A stretch of DNA of 30,028 nucleotides, from contig JBKCCF010000183.1 of NCBI GenBank assembly GCA_046305255.1, positions 1-30,028 on the forward strand, written 5' to 3'. Position numbers and translations under genes: made by a program. Of the stretch, positions 8,914-18,126 are shown in pieces; within the stretch, counting starts at the first letter, position 1, and each line of letters starts with the position of its first letter. A model generated the notes under the pieces. It did not search any database, had not been told where the DNA came from, and saw nothing but the letters and a program-made list of their open reading frames with translations. This stretch comes from UBA6136 sp046305255. Its GTDB lineage: Bacteria; Pseudomonadota; Gammaproteobacteria; Methylococcales; Methylococcaceae.

Positions 8914-9585
8914 ATGCCCCTGATGGTAATGGACCAACACAGGACTTTATCGCCCCCCGTCTTTTTGTGGCTAAAACGTATCATTTTCATGCTGTCCTTG
9001 ACTCCATTCATCGCTCTTGGATTACGAGCGCTGGGGGGACAACTTGGGGTTAATCCCGTCGAGACACTCACTCGCAGCACAGGCATCTGGGCTCTCAATT
9101 TCCTCATGATTACGCTGGCCATTACACCCGTTCGCATGTTTTTCGGTTGGATGTGGCTGGTTCGCCTGCGGCGCATGCTGGGTTTGTTCTGTTTTTTTTA
9201 TGCCAGTCTGCATGTGGCCACCTATTTGATTTTTGATCAGTTTTTTGACTGGGCGGGCATGGTGAAGGATGTGATCAAACGCCCCTATATCACTGCGGGT
9301 GTTTTTACTTTCGCTGTGCTGTTTCCTCTGGCGTTGACCTCAACCGATGCAATGGTCAGGCGTCTAGGTAAACGCTGGAAACGGTTGCATAGGCTGGTCT
9401 ATCTCGCTGGTATTGGGGGTGCCCTGCATTACTTATGGCTGGTCAAGCGGGATATTACCGATCCCGCCTGCTACATCCTCGTTCTGTGCTTCTTACTGTG
9501 TACCCGCATGATGTGGCCAAGAAGTGCGGGCTCAACGACTCCTACTTCTCACCTGCAAAAGCAGGGGCGATCAGCGCAGGGTTAA
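8914..9585 (+). CDS. msrQ: MsrP heme-binding membrane subunit MsrQ
   Basis: MsrQ is an inner-membrane b-type heme protein of the ferric-reductase-like family that passes electrons from the quinone pool or flavin reductase to MsrP. The product is 223 residues with about six hydrophobic segments. Family landmarks include ALRALGGQLGVNPVETL, followed by TGIWALNFLMITLAITPVR. Heme-ligand histidines are present in FYASLHVATYL, KRLHRLVYLAG and GALHYLW. The start ATG at 8914 is four bases after the msrP stop. Internal ATGs at 8923 and 8929 could also serve, since the first residues (MPLMVMDQHR) are not conserved. Its 3' end faces gltD convergently. Confidence 0.95.
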   Translation: MPLMVMDQHRTLSPPVFLWLKRIIFMLSLTPFIALGLRALGGQLGVNPVETLTRSTGIWALNFLMITLAITPVRMFFGWMWLVRLRRMLGLFCFFYASLHVATYLIFDQFFDWAGMVKDVIKRPYITAGVFTFAVLFPLALTSTDAMVRRLGKRWKRLHRLVYLAGIGGALHYLWLVKRDITDPACYILVLCFLLCTRMMWPRSAGSTTPTSHLQKQGRSAQG

Positions 9586-9675
9586 CAGAAAGCCCTGTCC
9601 GGTCTTGATCGCCGGGCACGGGATAACCTGATGACCGATCCGCAGGAAGATATCCGGCTTGGGCTGGGTTCAGAT

Positions 9676-9711
9676 ATGCCTACACCACATCAATGATGTG
9701 AACCTAGGCAT
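9676..9711. terminator. Two-part hairpin in the msrQ/gltD convergent gap
   Basis: ATGCCTA (9676-9682) pairs perfectly with TAGGCAT (9705-9711). Inside it CACATC (9686-9691) pairs with GATGTG (9695-9700) across a three-base loop, with a small internal loop between the two stems. It sits between two convergent genes, where a bidirectional terminator is expected. No clear T-run follows on either strand, so a rho-independent mechanism is uncertain. It could instead stabilise 3' ends. Confidence 0.45.
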
Positions 9712-9790
9712 GTATTTCGAAGACTGATGCCCCGCAGATTTGGCACTGCAAGGCATCGGTTAAGAGGACATTTGAAGGTTTGAGGTTAGG

Positions 9791-11230
9791 CTAGCGTGGT
9801 AATTCGCTGCTGCCCATCAGGTATTCATCGACTGAGCGGGCGCACTGACGACCTTCGCGAATAGCCCAGACTACCAGCGACTGACCTCGGCGCATGTCGC
9901 CAGCGGTGAAGACCTTGTCCACCGAGGTGCGATAACTGACGGTATCGGCTTTAACATTCTTTCTTTCATCCCTCTCGACCCCTAGCTCTTCCAGCATGCC
10001 CTCGTTGATTGGATTCACAAAACCCATAGCCAACAATACCAGGTCGGTCTCAATGCTGAATTCACTGCCGGGGACTTTATTCATGACCCACCGTCCGGCC
10101 TCGTTGGTCCACTCGACTTTGACGCAGTTGATTTTGGTGAGCTGACCATTTTCGCCCTCTAGCGATACGGTATCGACGCTCCACATCCGCTCACAGCCTT
10201 CCTCATGTGAACTGGATGTTCGCAGTTTATTTGGCCAGTTTGGCCAGGTAAGCGCTTTATTTTCCTTCTCTGGTGGTTTAGGCATGATTTCCAGCTGGGT
10301 AATAGACTCAGCCCCATGCCGTTTTGATGTGCCAATACAGTCGGACCCAGTGTCGCCGCCGCCAATGACCACAACCCGTTTGCCGCTTGCGCTCAGGCTG
10401 ATGGTTTCGGGAATGATGTCGCCGGCATTGCGCTTATTCTGTTGAGGCAGAAAATCCATGGCAAAATGCACGCCCTTAAGTTCGCGACCGACTACACCGA
10501 GGTCACGGGGTTTTTCCGAGCCACCTGCTAGTACCACGGCGTCGAAATCACGAAGCAACTCGCTGGCCGGAATGTCCTTGCCGATATGCAAGTTAGGGCG
10601 GAAGACCACCCCTTCGGCCTGCATCTGTGCGATGCGGCGGTCGATCAGGTGTTTCTCCATCTTGAAGTCGGGTATGCCGTAGCGCAGCAAGCCACCGATG
10701 CGGTCATTTTTTTCGAATACAACCACATGATGGCCGGCACGGGCTAACTGTTGCGCTGTTGCGAGACCCGCAGGTCCGGAACCTACGACCGCGACACTTT
10801 TACCGGTACGGTGCTGCGGAATTTGCGGCTCAATCCAGCCCATCTCCCAAGCTTTGTCGACAATGGCACACTCGATTGATTTGATGGTTACCGGTTCATC
10901 AGTCAAATTCAGGGTACAGGCTGCTTCGCAGGGCGCGGGGCAGATACGACCTGTAAATTCCGGAAAATTGTTGGTGCTATGAAGCACGTCAATAGCTTCC
11001 CGCCAGTTCCCCTGGAACACCAGATCGTTCCAGTCCGGGATAATGTTATTGACTGGGCAGCCATTGTGACAGTAGGGAATGCCGCAATCCATGCAGCGTG
11101 CGCCTTGCCGTCCAAGTTCTTCGGCGCTAAGAGGAACGACGAACTCCCGGTAATGCTGCACACGGTCAGCCACCAGTGTATAGCGTCTGTCCTGACGCGA
11201 GATTTCCATGAAACCCGTGGGTTTGCCCAT
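9791..11230 (-). CDS. gltD: Glutamate synthase [NADPH] small subunit GltD
   Basis: GltD oxidises NADPH through FAD and passes electrons via [4Fe-4S] clusters to GltB for glutamate formation from glutamine and 2-oxoglutarate. The product is 479 residues, a standard length. The N-terminal cluster-binding region has CMDCGIPYCHNGCP and later ICPAPCEAAC. The FAD fold begins VAVVGSGPAGLATAQQLA. The NADPH fold carries VVVIGGGDTGSDCIG. The C-terminus has the usual VFTAGDMRRGQSLVVWAI block. It lies 102 bases downstream of gltB on the same strand, the standard gltBD operon order. Its start is preceded by GAGG at a slightly long spacing. Confidence 0.97.
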   Translation of the reverse strand: MGKPTGFMEISRQDRRYTLVADRVQHYREFVVPLSAEELGRQGARCMDCGIPYCHNGCPVNNIIPDWNDLVFQGNWREAIDVLHSTNNFPEFTGRICPAPCEAACTLNLTDEPVTIKSIECAIVDKAWEMGWIEPQIPQHRTGKSVAVVGSGPAGLATAQQLARAGHHVVVFEKNDRIGGLLRYGIPDFKMEKHLIDRRIAQMQAEGVVFRPNLHIGKDIPASELLRDFDAVVLAGGSEKPRDLGVVGRELKGVHFAMDFLPQQNKRNAGDIIPETISLSASGKRVVVIGGGDTGSDCIGTSKRHGAESITQLEIMPKPPEKENKALTWPNWPNKLRTSSSHEEGCERMWSVDTVSLEGENGQLTKINCVKVEWTNEAGRWVMNKVPGSEFSIETDLVLLAMGFVNPINEGMLEELGVERDERKNVKADTVSYRTSVDKVFTAGDMRRGQSLVVWAIREGRQCARSVDEYLMGSSELPR

Positions 11231-11332
11231 GTTCTTATGACCTCATGAGTGAGCCTTTCGGCCCGCTGTTAGCTAAATCGCCAGACTTTGGCCTTTCCCG
11301 AGCAGAACCGTTACCGGCCCCGGTTAGGGCTG

Positions 11333-14300
11333 TTAGTGACTGACCTGCGATACTTTGATCTGAGCCGCCTGCATTTTTTCCAGAGCAAGACGATAGTCGA
11401 CCGGCATCACCTTGACGAATTTGGCGGCGTAGTCCTCCCAGTTCTCAAGAATTCGCTGGGCTTTCACGCTCCCAGTATAACGACGGTGTTTCTCGATCAG
11501 GCTACGAAGGCGCTGTTGATCGTGACGGGTCATGTCATGCATCACGTCAACCAAGCCGTGTGCCTCCATGTCGCCGCCCTGGTGGTCTCGACGCTCCAGT
11601 GCCTGATCTTCATATGGGATAGGCTGCAATTCGACCATGGACAGGTTGCAGCGACGATCAAAGTCGCCGGCTTCGTCCAGGACATAGGCAATACCACCTG
11701 ACATGCCGGCCGCAAAGTTGCGACCAGTTTCGCCAAGTACCACCACAACACCCCCTGTCATGTACTCGCAACCGTGGTCACCAACACCTTCAACCACGGC
11801 TACAGCGCCTGAGTTACGTACGGCAAATCGTTCGCCGGCGACACCGCGGAAGTAACATTCACCCTGGATGGCGCCGTATAGAACGGTGTTGCCCACGATG
11901 ATGTTGTTCTCGGCTTCGATCGGACATTCCGTCGGAGGGTAGATTACGATGCGACCGCCGGAGAGTCCCTTGCCGACATAGTCGTTACCCTCGCCGGATA
12001 GTTCCATCGTTACGCCGGCGGCGAGAAATGCGCCGAAACTCTGGCCCGCCGTACCGTGCATCTTGATATGAATGGTGTCCTCAGCCAGCCCGGCATGACC
12101 ATAACGCTTGGCAACCTCACCAGACAGCATGGCGCCGGCGGTACGGTTGAAGTTGCGAATGCCTGTTTCAATGCGAACGGGGGTTCGTGAATCGAGTGCG
12201 GGTCTGGCCTGTTCGATCAGGTTCTTGTCCAGAGCTTTATCAAGCCCATGATCCTGAGTCTCGGTGTTATAGATGGAGACACCAGGTTCGGGCGTTGGCT
12301 TGTACAGCAAGCGTGCGAGATCTATCTTCGATGCCTTCCAGTGGGCGACCGCCTTGCGCATGTCAAGGCGGTCGGTTTGGCCAATCATCTCGGCAAAATT
12401 TCGATACCCCAGTTTGGCCATCAACTGCCTTACTTCTTCGGCGATGAAGAAGAAGAAATTGACAACATGTTCCGGCTGGCCGGTAAAGCGTTTGCGCAGT
12501 TCGGGATCCTGAGTGGCCACGCCGACGGGACAGGTATTCAGATGGCATTTCCGCATCATGATGCAACCTTCAACGATTAAGGGCGCCGTTGCGAAACCAA
12601 ATTCGTCGGCACCTAGCAGAGCACCGATTACCACATCCCGTCCTGAGCGCATACCGCCGTCGGCCTGCACGCAGATACGGCCGCGGAGCTTGTTGAGTAC
12701 CAGCGTCTGGTGGGTCTCGGCCAGGCCAATTTCCCAGGGAAGCCCGGCGTGTTTGATTGATGTGATCGGGCTGGCACCGGTTCCTCCATCATAGCCAGCA
12801 ATAGTCACATGATCGGCATGGGCCTTGGCAACGCCGGCTGCGACGGTACCGACACCGACTTCGGATACCAGTTTGACGCTGATTCGAGCATCGGGATTGA
12901 CGTTCTTGAGGTCGTGAATAAGCTGGCCTAAATCTTCGATTGAGTAGATGTCATGGTGCGGCGGCGGGGAAATCAGCCCTACGCCCGGTGTTGAATGACG
13001 CACCTTGGCTATGGTGGCATCGACCTTATGACCCGGAAGCTGACCACCTTCGCCCGGCTTTGCGCCCTGACTGATCTTGATCTGGATATCGTCGGCATTC
13101 ACCAGATACTCGGCCGTAACACCAAAGCGACCGGACGCAACCTGTTTGATTGCCGACCGCATTGAGTCGCCATTGGCCATCGGCTTGAAGCGTTCCGATA
13201 GTTCGCCGCCCTCACCGGTATTGGATTTTCCACCAATCCGGTTCATCGCGATGGCGAGAGTGGTGTGAGCCTCGTAGGAAATCGAACCGAACGACATGGC
13301 GCCGGTAGCGAAACGCTTAACGATCTCTTTGGCGGGTTCTACTTCATCCAGCGGAACCGGCGGGCGTTCGAACGTGAACTCAAGCAGGCCTCGCAGGGTC
13401 AACAACCGTTCGTTCTGTTCGTTGATGGATCGGGTGTAGTCGACGTAGGTATCCCAGTTGTTGGTACGGGTCGCCAACTGGAGTTTTGATATGGTCTCAG
13501 GCGTCCAGACGTGATCTTCACCCCTGACCCGGTAGGCATATTCGCCGCCGACATCAAGCGCATGGCGATAGATCGGCGCATCGCCATAGCCTTGGCGATG
13601 CCGACGAACGGTTTCTTCGGCGATTTCTTGCAAGCCGGCGCCGCCTGTCGTACAGCTGGTTCCCGTGAAGTATTTTTCCAGGAAGGCATCGCTGAGACCG
13701 ATCGCATTGAAGATTTGCGCACTACAGTACGACTGGTAGGTTGAGATGCCCATCTTGGACATGATTTTCAGCAGCGCCTTGCCGATCGCCTTGATGTATC
13801 GCTTGTGAACTTCATCTTCCGATACCACCTGAGCGAAGCCGCGTCGAATATCAGACAGGGTGTCGAAGGCGAGGTAGGGGTTGACGGCTTCAGCGCCATA
13901 ACCTGCCAAAAGGGCGAAATGGTGAACTTCCCGTGCCTCGCCTGTCTCGATTACGAGACCGACCTCGGTTCGCAGGCCGGTTCGGATCAAGTGATAATGT
14001 ACCGCAGAAGTCGCCAGCAGTGCCGGGATGGCAATGTGCTCGGCATCCATTTCCCGGTCTGACAGGATGAGGATGTTGTTGCCATCATGAACAGCCTGCT
14101 CGGCCTGCTGACAGACCTGTTCAATGGCCGCTTCCATCCCCGTGGTACCTCTATCGGCAGGGTAGCATAGGCTCAGGGTCACGGTTTTGAAGGCACCGCC
14201 GGTGCGGGCTTCAATTCTACGGATTTTCTCCAGATCCTTGTTGGTCAGGATGGGTTGGTGAGCCTCCAGCCGCTTGTGACTCCCGCCATGCTCCAGATCC

Positions 14301-15964
14301 AGCAGGTTGGGACGTGGCCCGATATGTGTAACGAGGGACATGACCAGTTCCTCTCGGATCGGGTCAATTGCGGGGTTGGTGACCTGGGCAAAGCCTTGCT
14401 TGAAATAGTCATAGAGCATGCGGGAGCGACTGGATAGTACGGCCAGCGCAGCATCGGTGCCCATGGAGCCTACAGGCTCCTGACCGCTCTCGGCCATCGG
14501 CGTCAGGAAGAATTTGATGTCTTCCTGGGTATAGCCAAACGCCTGCTGGCGGTCGAGCAGGGTGCGGCTGTCCGGTGGCATGGCTGCTACTTCCGGTGGC
14601 AGTTTCTCCAGTTGAATCTGGGTTTCGTTGAGCCATTGCTGGTAGGGGGCCTTATTAGAGAGTTCAGCCTTGATCTCGGTGTCATCAATGATGCGACCCT
14701 GCTCAATATCAATCAGGAACATCTTGCCCGGCTGCAAGCGCCATTTCTTGACGATTTTCTCTTCGGGGATAGTCAGTACCCCCATTTCCGATGCCATGAC
14801 GACGTAATCATCGTCGGTAATCAGGTAGCGGGCGGGACGGAGACCGTTGCGGTCGAGGGTAGCACCAATCTGACGGCCATCAGTGAAGGCGACCGCTGCG
14901 GGACCATCCCAGGGTTCCATCAGCGCGGAGTGATATTCGTAAAAAGCGCGCCGTTTCTCGTCCATCAGGGGGTTGCCGGCCCAGGCTTCCGGGATCAGCA
15001 GCATCATGGCGTGAACCATGGAGTAACCCCCCATCACCAGCAACTCCAATGCGTTGTCAAAGCTTGCTGAATCGGATTTGCCTTCACCGATGAGTGGCCA
15101 GATCTTGTCAAGATCTTCACCCAGCAGCTTTGATGACATCGAGTGCCGGCGCGCTGCCATCCAGTTGATATTGCCGCGCAATGTATTGATTTCCCCGTTG
15201 TGGGCAATCATCCGGAACGGGTGTGCGAGATCCCAGGTGGGGAAAGTATTGGTTGAGAATCGCTGATGAACCAATGCCAATGCGCTCACCATTCGCTCAT
15301 CGGTCAAGTCACGATAGAAAACGCCGACCTGATCTGCCAGCAACATGCCCTTGTAGACCAGGGTTCTTGATGAGAAAGATGGAATGTAGAACATTTTGCC
15401 TTCATCCAGCTTGAGGTTGCGGATCGTATTGTCGATCTGCTTGCGAATGACGAACAATTTTCGCTCGAAGCTATCCTGGTCGCTGCAGTTGATACCGCGT
15501 CCGACCAGAATCTGGCGGATGCAGGGCTCAATCAACTTGACTGACTCGCCTAGATCTTCACTCTGCACCGGTACGTCGCGCCAGCCGAGTGCAATTTGAC
15601 CTTCGGCTGTGACGAAGTCTTCGATAATTTTTTCACAGGTTGCCCGATGTTCGGGTTTGCGCGGCAGAAACACCATGCCGACGCCGTACTGTCCTGCCTC
15701 CGGCAGAGAAATACCCAGATGGGTGCATTCGGCCCGCAGAAACGCATCTGGTATCTGGATCAGTATGCCAGCACCATCGCCCGCTCGCGGATCGGCCCCT
15801 ACCGCACCTCGGTGGGTAATGTTCTTCAGAATTTCAAGGCCCTTGCAAACGATGTCGTGGCTTTTCTGACCCTTGATGTGGGCAATAAAGCCCACGCCGC
15901 AAGCATCGTGTTCATTGCGGGGGTCGTACAGACCCTGCTTTGCGGGAATTGCATTGAAACTCAT
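11333..15964 (-). CDS. gltB: Glutamate synthase [NADPH] large subunit GltB
   Basis: This is the 1543-residue catalytic subunit of NADPH-GOGAT. The N-terminal class II glutamine amidotransferase domain starts after a 21-residue propeptide: the catalytic Cys22 lies in HDACGVGF, and the maturation cleavage would be just before it. Then come the central domain and the FMN-binding synthase domain, with GAKPGEGGQLPGHKV and SPPPHHDIYSIEDL. The [3Fe-4S] cysteines lie in CHLNTCPVGVATQD. The C-terminal glycine-rich beta-helix (GXXG repeats) follows, for example GNDYVGKGLSGGRIVI. A GAGG ribosome site precedes ATG 15964. gltD follows on the same strand. Together with glutamine synthetase (not in the window) this is the main ammonia-assimilation route. 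Confidence 0.98.
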   Translation of the reverse strand: MSFNAIPAKQGLYDPRNEHDACGVGFIAHIKGQKSHDIVCKGLEILKNITHRGAVGADPRAGDGAGILIQIPDAFLRAECTHLGISLPEAGQYGVGMVFLPRKPEHRATCEKIIEDFVTAEGQIALGWRDVPVQSEDLGESVKLIEPCIRQILVGRGINCSDQDSFERKLFVIRKQIDNTIRNLKLDEGKMFYIPSFSSRTLVYKGMLLADQVGVFYRDLTDERMVSALALVHQRFSTNTFPTWDLAHPFRMIAHNGEINTLRGNINWMAARRHSMSSKLLGEDLDKIWPLIGEGKSDSASFDNALELLVMGGYSMVHAMMLLIPEAWAGNPLMDEKRRAFYEYHSALMEPWDGPAAVAFTDGRQIGATLDRNGLRPARYLITDDDYVVMASEMGVLTIPEEKIVKKWRLQPGKMFLIDIEQGRIIDDTEIKAELSNKAPYQQWLNETQIQLEKLPPEVAAMPPDSRTLLDRQQAFGYTQEDIKFFLTPMAESGQEPVGSMGTDAALAVLSSRSRMLYDYFKQGFAQVTNPAIDPIREELVMSLVTHIGPRPNLLDLEHGGSHKRLEAHQPILTNKDLEKIRRIEARTGGAFKTVTLSLCYPADRGTTGMEAAIEQVCQQAEQAVHDGNNILILSDREMDAEHIAIPALLATSAVHYHLIRTGLRTEVGLVIETGEAREVHHFALLAGYGAEAVNPYLAFDTLSDIRRGFAQVVSEDEVHKRYIKAIGKALLKIMSKMGISTYQSYCSAQIFNAIGLSDAFLEKYFTGTSCTTGGAGLQEIAEETVRRHRQGYGDAPIYRHALDVGGEYAYRVRGEDHVWTPETISKLQLATRTNNWDTYVDYTRSINEQNERLLTLRGLLEFTFERPPVPLDEVEPAKEIVKRFATGAMSFGSISYEAHTTLAIAMNRIGGKSNTGEGGELSERFKPMANGDSMRSAIKQVASGRFGVTAEYLVNADDIQIKISQGAKPGEGGQLPGHKVDATIAKVRHSTPGVGLISPPPHHDIYSIEDLGQLIHDLKNVNPDARISVKLVSEVGVGTVAAGVAKAHADHVTIAGYDGGTGASPITSIKHAGLPWEIGLAETHQTLVLNKLRGRICVQADGGMRSGRDVVIGALLGADEFGFATAPLIVEGCIMMRKCHLNTCPVGVATQDPELRKRFTGQPEHVVNFFFFIAEEVRQLMAKLGYRNFAEMIGQTDRLDMRKAVAHWKASKIDLARLLYKPTPEPGVSIYNTETQDHGLDKALDKNLIEQARPALDSRTPVRIETGIRNFNRTAGAMLSGEVAKRYGHAGLAEDTIHIKMHGTAGQSFGAFLAAGVTMELSGEGNDYVGKGLSGGRIVIYPPTECPIEAENNIIVGNTVLYGAIQGECYFRGVAGERFAVRNSGAVAVVEGVGDHGCEYMTGGVVVVLGETGRNFAAGMSGGIAYVLDEAGDFDRRCNLSMVELQPIPYEDQALERRDHQGGDMEAHGLVDVMHDMTRHDQQRLRSLIEKHRRYTGSVKAQRILENWEDYAAKFVKVMPVDYRLALEKMQAAQIKVSQVSH

Positions 15965-16378
15965 TATTTACCTCAGTCTAGGATGCAACGCATACGTGAC
16001 CCAAATTGCCGGCTTGCTTCACACCGTGGGAACGACGCCCGAAGTTCAGGCAGAATTCTGCAATTCAGGTTGCGAGAAACCCCGAATGCGTGACCATCAC
16101 GCAAACAGAAGCTTGCAAATCATCAAGCAAATGGCCAGAAAATATAAAGAATCCACCACGTTTTTTCAAGACTGCAGTTCGACAGGACTTACAGTTCCAT
16201 CGGATGGCTAGGGCCCACCATACGTGGTCAGAATATGTTACATATAGTTCAAGCAAGAATTAAGCCTGGGTTGGAGGTCGTCTCCTGCACCGAATATTGG
16301 ATGGAGGGGGCTGGAACTTGCAGTCGTGAAGTGGGTGCTGAATGGTGGATAATCCTCGCCGGGTCTGGAGGAACAGCT
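15965..16378. promoter_or_regulatory. Divergent gltB / ubiF control region (414 nt)
   Basis: No gene is supported here, although the ubiF frame stays open back to 16235. Two perfect inverted repeats stand out: GCAGAATTCTGC at 16050-16061, flanked by TTCAGG direct repeats (16045-16050 and 16064-16069), and GCGTGA-CCA-TCACGC at 16088-16102. Both lie 85-140 bases upstream of gltB, where an activator or repressor could bind. I could not find a sigma-54 (GG-N10-GC) promoter in the part I examined. From about 16110 to 16260 the sequence is AT-rich and may hold promoters for both directions. Confidence 0.4.
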
Positions 16379-17596
16379 ATGAATGATGACTATGATGTCC
16401 TGATCGTCGGTGGCGGAATGGTTGGGGCTACGCTCGGGTGCGCTCTGGGAGGGAGTCGCTTGCGGGTAGCCGTGCTTGAAGATGCGCCGCCGGAAGCGTT
16501 TGCTGCCGGGCAACCTTACGACCTCAGGGTGTCCGCAGTAAGTGTTGCTTCTGCCAGCATTCTCAAAACCATCGGGGTATGGTCAGGGATTACAGCCCGT
16601 CGCCTGTGTCCTTATCGGCGGATGCGGGTGTGGGAGGATCAAGGTGATGTCGAATTTCGCAGCGAAGAGGTAAACGAGCCCGTATTGGGCCATATCGTCG
16701 AAAATAGGATCATTCAGCTTGCTGCGCTGGAACGGCTGGGAGACTTCCCGAATGTTAACCTGTTGTGCCCGGCAAAAACGCGACGTATTGACTACAACCC
16801 CGACGGATCCAGCGTAGAACTGGAGGATGGTCGAGTGCTCAGGGCAAAATTGATGGTAGCAGCGGATGGCGGCTTTTCGCGTGTTCGCCAGGTTGCCGGT
16901 ATGGGCGTAAGTGGCTGGGACTACGAACAGCAGGCCATGGTCATGACAGTCGCGACCGAATCCGGTCAGCAGGATATAACCTGGCAACGATTCACGCCCG
17001 CCGGCCCGCAGGCGCTGCTGCCATTGCCCGGCGCACATGCCTCGCTGGTCTGGTACAACACACCGGAAGAGGTCAAGCGGCTCAAGTCGTTGCCGGATGA
17101 GCGTCTTCTCGCTGAACTTACCGCTACCTTTCCGGCTTGTCTTGGTCAGATCCGCTCCATTTCGGCCCGTGGCAGTTTTCCGCTCAAGAGACAACACGCC
17201 CTCAGTTACGTCAAGCAGGGGATTGCCTTGATTGGTGATGCAGCCCACATGATTCACCCACTGGCAGGGCAGGGCGTCAATATCGGTTTGCTGGATGCCG
17301 CGGCCCTGGCCCAGGTCATCCTTGCGGCCGAGGCTGAGGGTAAGGACTTTGCGAGCATTGAGATACTGGAAGGCTATGTCAGTATGCGGCGTAACAATAA
17401 CCTGATGATGATGACTGTGATGGATTTGTTTTTTCGTACCTTTGGAAATGCCAGAAAGCCCCTAAAATTCATTAGAAATCTTGGTCTTGGCCTGGCTGAA
17501 CGGGTCACGCCTGCCAAGAAGTTGGTCATGCGCCATGCCATGGGGATTAGTGGGTCACTACCCAAACTGGCCCGTGGCGAGGCGATCGTTGGCTAG
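16379..17596 (+). CDS. ubiF: Ubiquinone-biosynthesis FAD hydroxylase, UbiF type
   Basis: UbiF hydroxylates 2-octaprenyl-3-methyl-6-methoxy-benzoquinol, the last ring hydroxylation of ubiquinone synthesis, and works at the inner membrane in the Ubi complex. The product is 405 residues. The FAD fold starts DVLIVGGGMVGATLG. RAKLMVAADGGFSRVRQ is the second family motif. GDAAHMIHPLAGQGVNIGL is the FAD-ribityl motif. Blocks LLKTIGVWSG and ITWQRFTPAGP, plus LVWYNTPEEV, resemble E. coli UbiF more than UbiH or VisC. Start: ATG 16379 is preceded by GGAGG at good spacing and begins just before the FAD motif. The frame is open to 16235, but the extra 48 residues are unlike the family. A single-gene transcript is likely, divergent from gltB. 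Confidence 0.88.
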   Translation: MNDDYDVLIVGGGMVGATLGCALGGSRLRVAVLEDAPPEAFAAGQPYDLRVSAVSVASASILKTIGVWSGITARRLCPYRRMRVWEDQGDVEFRSEEVNEPVLGHIVENRIIQLAALERLGDFPNVNLLCPAKTRRIDYNPDGSSVELEDGRVLRAKLMVAADGGFSRVRQVAGMGVSGWDYEQQAMVMTVATESGQQDITWQRFTPAGPQALLPLPGAHASLVWYNTPEEVKRLKSLPDERLLAELTATFPACLGQIRSISARGSFPLKRQHALSYVKQGIALIGDAAHMIHPLAGQGVNIGLLDAAALAQVILAAEAEGKDFASIEILEGYVSMRRNNNLMMMTVMDLFFRTFGNARKPLKFIRNLGLGLAERVTPAKKLVMRHAMGISGSLPKLARGEAIVG

Positions 17597-17634
17597 ATGA
17601 CCGGCGCAGGCATGACCAGGTCTGATTCGGTTGG

Positions 17635-17649
17635 GTTTACTCAGTAAAC
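17635..17649. promoter_or_regulatory. Perfect 6-bp inverted repeat before the lipoprotein gene
   Basis: GTTTAC (17635-17640), spacer TCA, GTAAAC (17644-17649). It lies just upstream of the GGAGG ribosome site of the lipoprotein gene, so it could be an operator or a small 5'-leader hairpin affecting translation. It is short and AT-rich, and chance is possible. Confidence 0.3.
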
Positions 17650-17661
17650 GGAGGAAAAATC

Positions 17662-18051
17662 ATGAAGGCAAGAAATGTTCTCGTACCAGCGACGTTCGTG
17701 CTGCTCAGTGCCTGTGCAACATACGGCGGATGGGAGCCCGTGGTGGATAGCTACAATGATCCTAATGCGGCCCGAATTCCTCAGGACACCCAGCAGTGCA
17801 AGGCGTTGGCCCAGCAGGCTGGCTCTGCTGGAACTGAAGCGGCCAAGGGGACTGCCGTCGGGGGCCTGTTGGGTGCCGCAACCGGCGCAGCTGTAGGTGC
17901 GGTGGCCGGAAACCCTGGCGCCGGAGCCGCTATTGGCGCTGCAGCCGGTGGTATCGGCGGCGGTACCTATACCGGCATCTCGGGTGATGAAGACTACAAG
18001 CGCGCTTTCTCGACCTGTATGCGCAATCGAGGCCACAAGGTCATCAATTGA
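17662..18051 (+). CDS. Glycine-zipper outer-membrane-type lipoprotein
   Basis: A 129-residue predicted lipoprotein. The signal peptide MKARNVLVPATFVLLSAC ends in a lipobox (Leu-Ser-Ala-Cys18). Cys18 would be the lipidated residue, and the following Ala does not match the classic Asp+2 inner-membrane retention signal, so outer-membrane sorting is likely. Residues about 60-105 form a glycine zipper (AVGGLLGAATGAAVGAVAG and onward) able to form a transmembrane or oligomeric helical hairpin, as in the SlyB/YmgG/OmpA-linked families. The C-terminal part (DEDYKRAFSTCMRNRGHKV) has one Cys that could pair with Cys47 in TQQCKALA. A good GGAGG site precedes the ATG. The exact function is unknown; envelope stability is a guess from the family. 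Confidence 0.85.
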   Translation: MKARNVLVPATFVLLSACATYGGWEPVVDSYNDPNAARIPQDTQQCKALAQQAGSAGTEAAKGTAVGGLLGAATGAAVGAVAGNPGAGAAIGAAAGGIGGGTYTGISGDEDYKRAFSTCMRNRGHKVIN

Positions 18052-18126
18052 TCCATTCCCTCATCCGGCAACCCGTCGGGTGGGGTTCTCGAACGCTATT
18101 GTTAATGACTCTCCAGACCTACCAGC

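Noticed and set aside
15965..16378. Sigma-54 promoter for gltB
   Set aside because: Looked for GG-N10-GC on the minus strand; the TGGCC...TTGC near 16115-16135 has wrong spacing.
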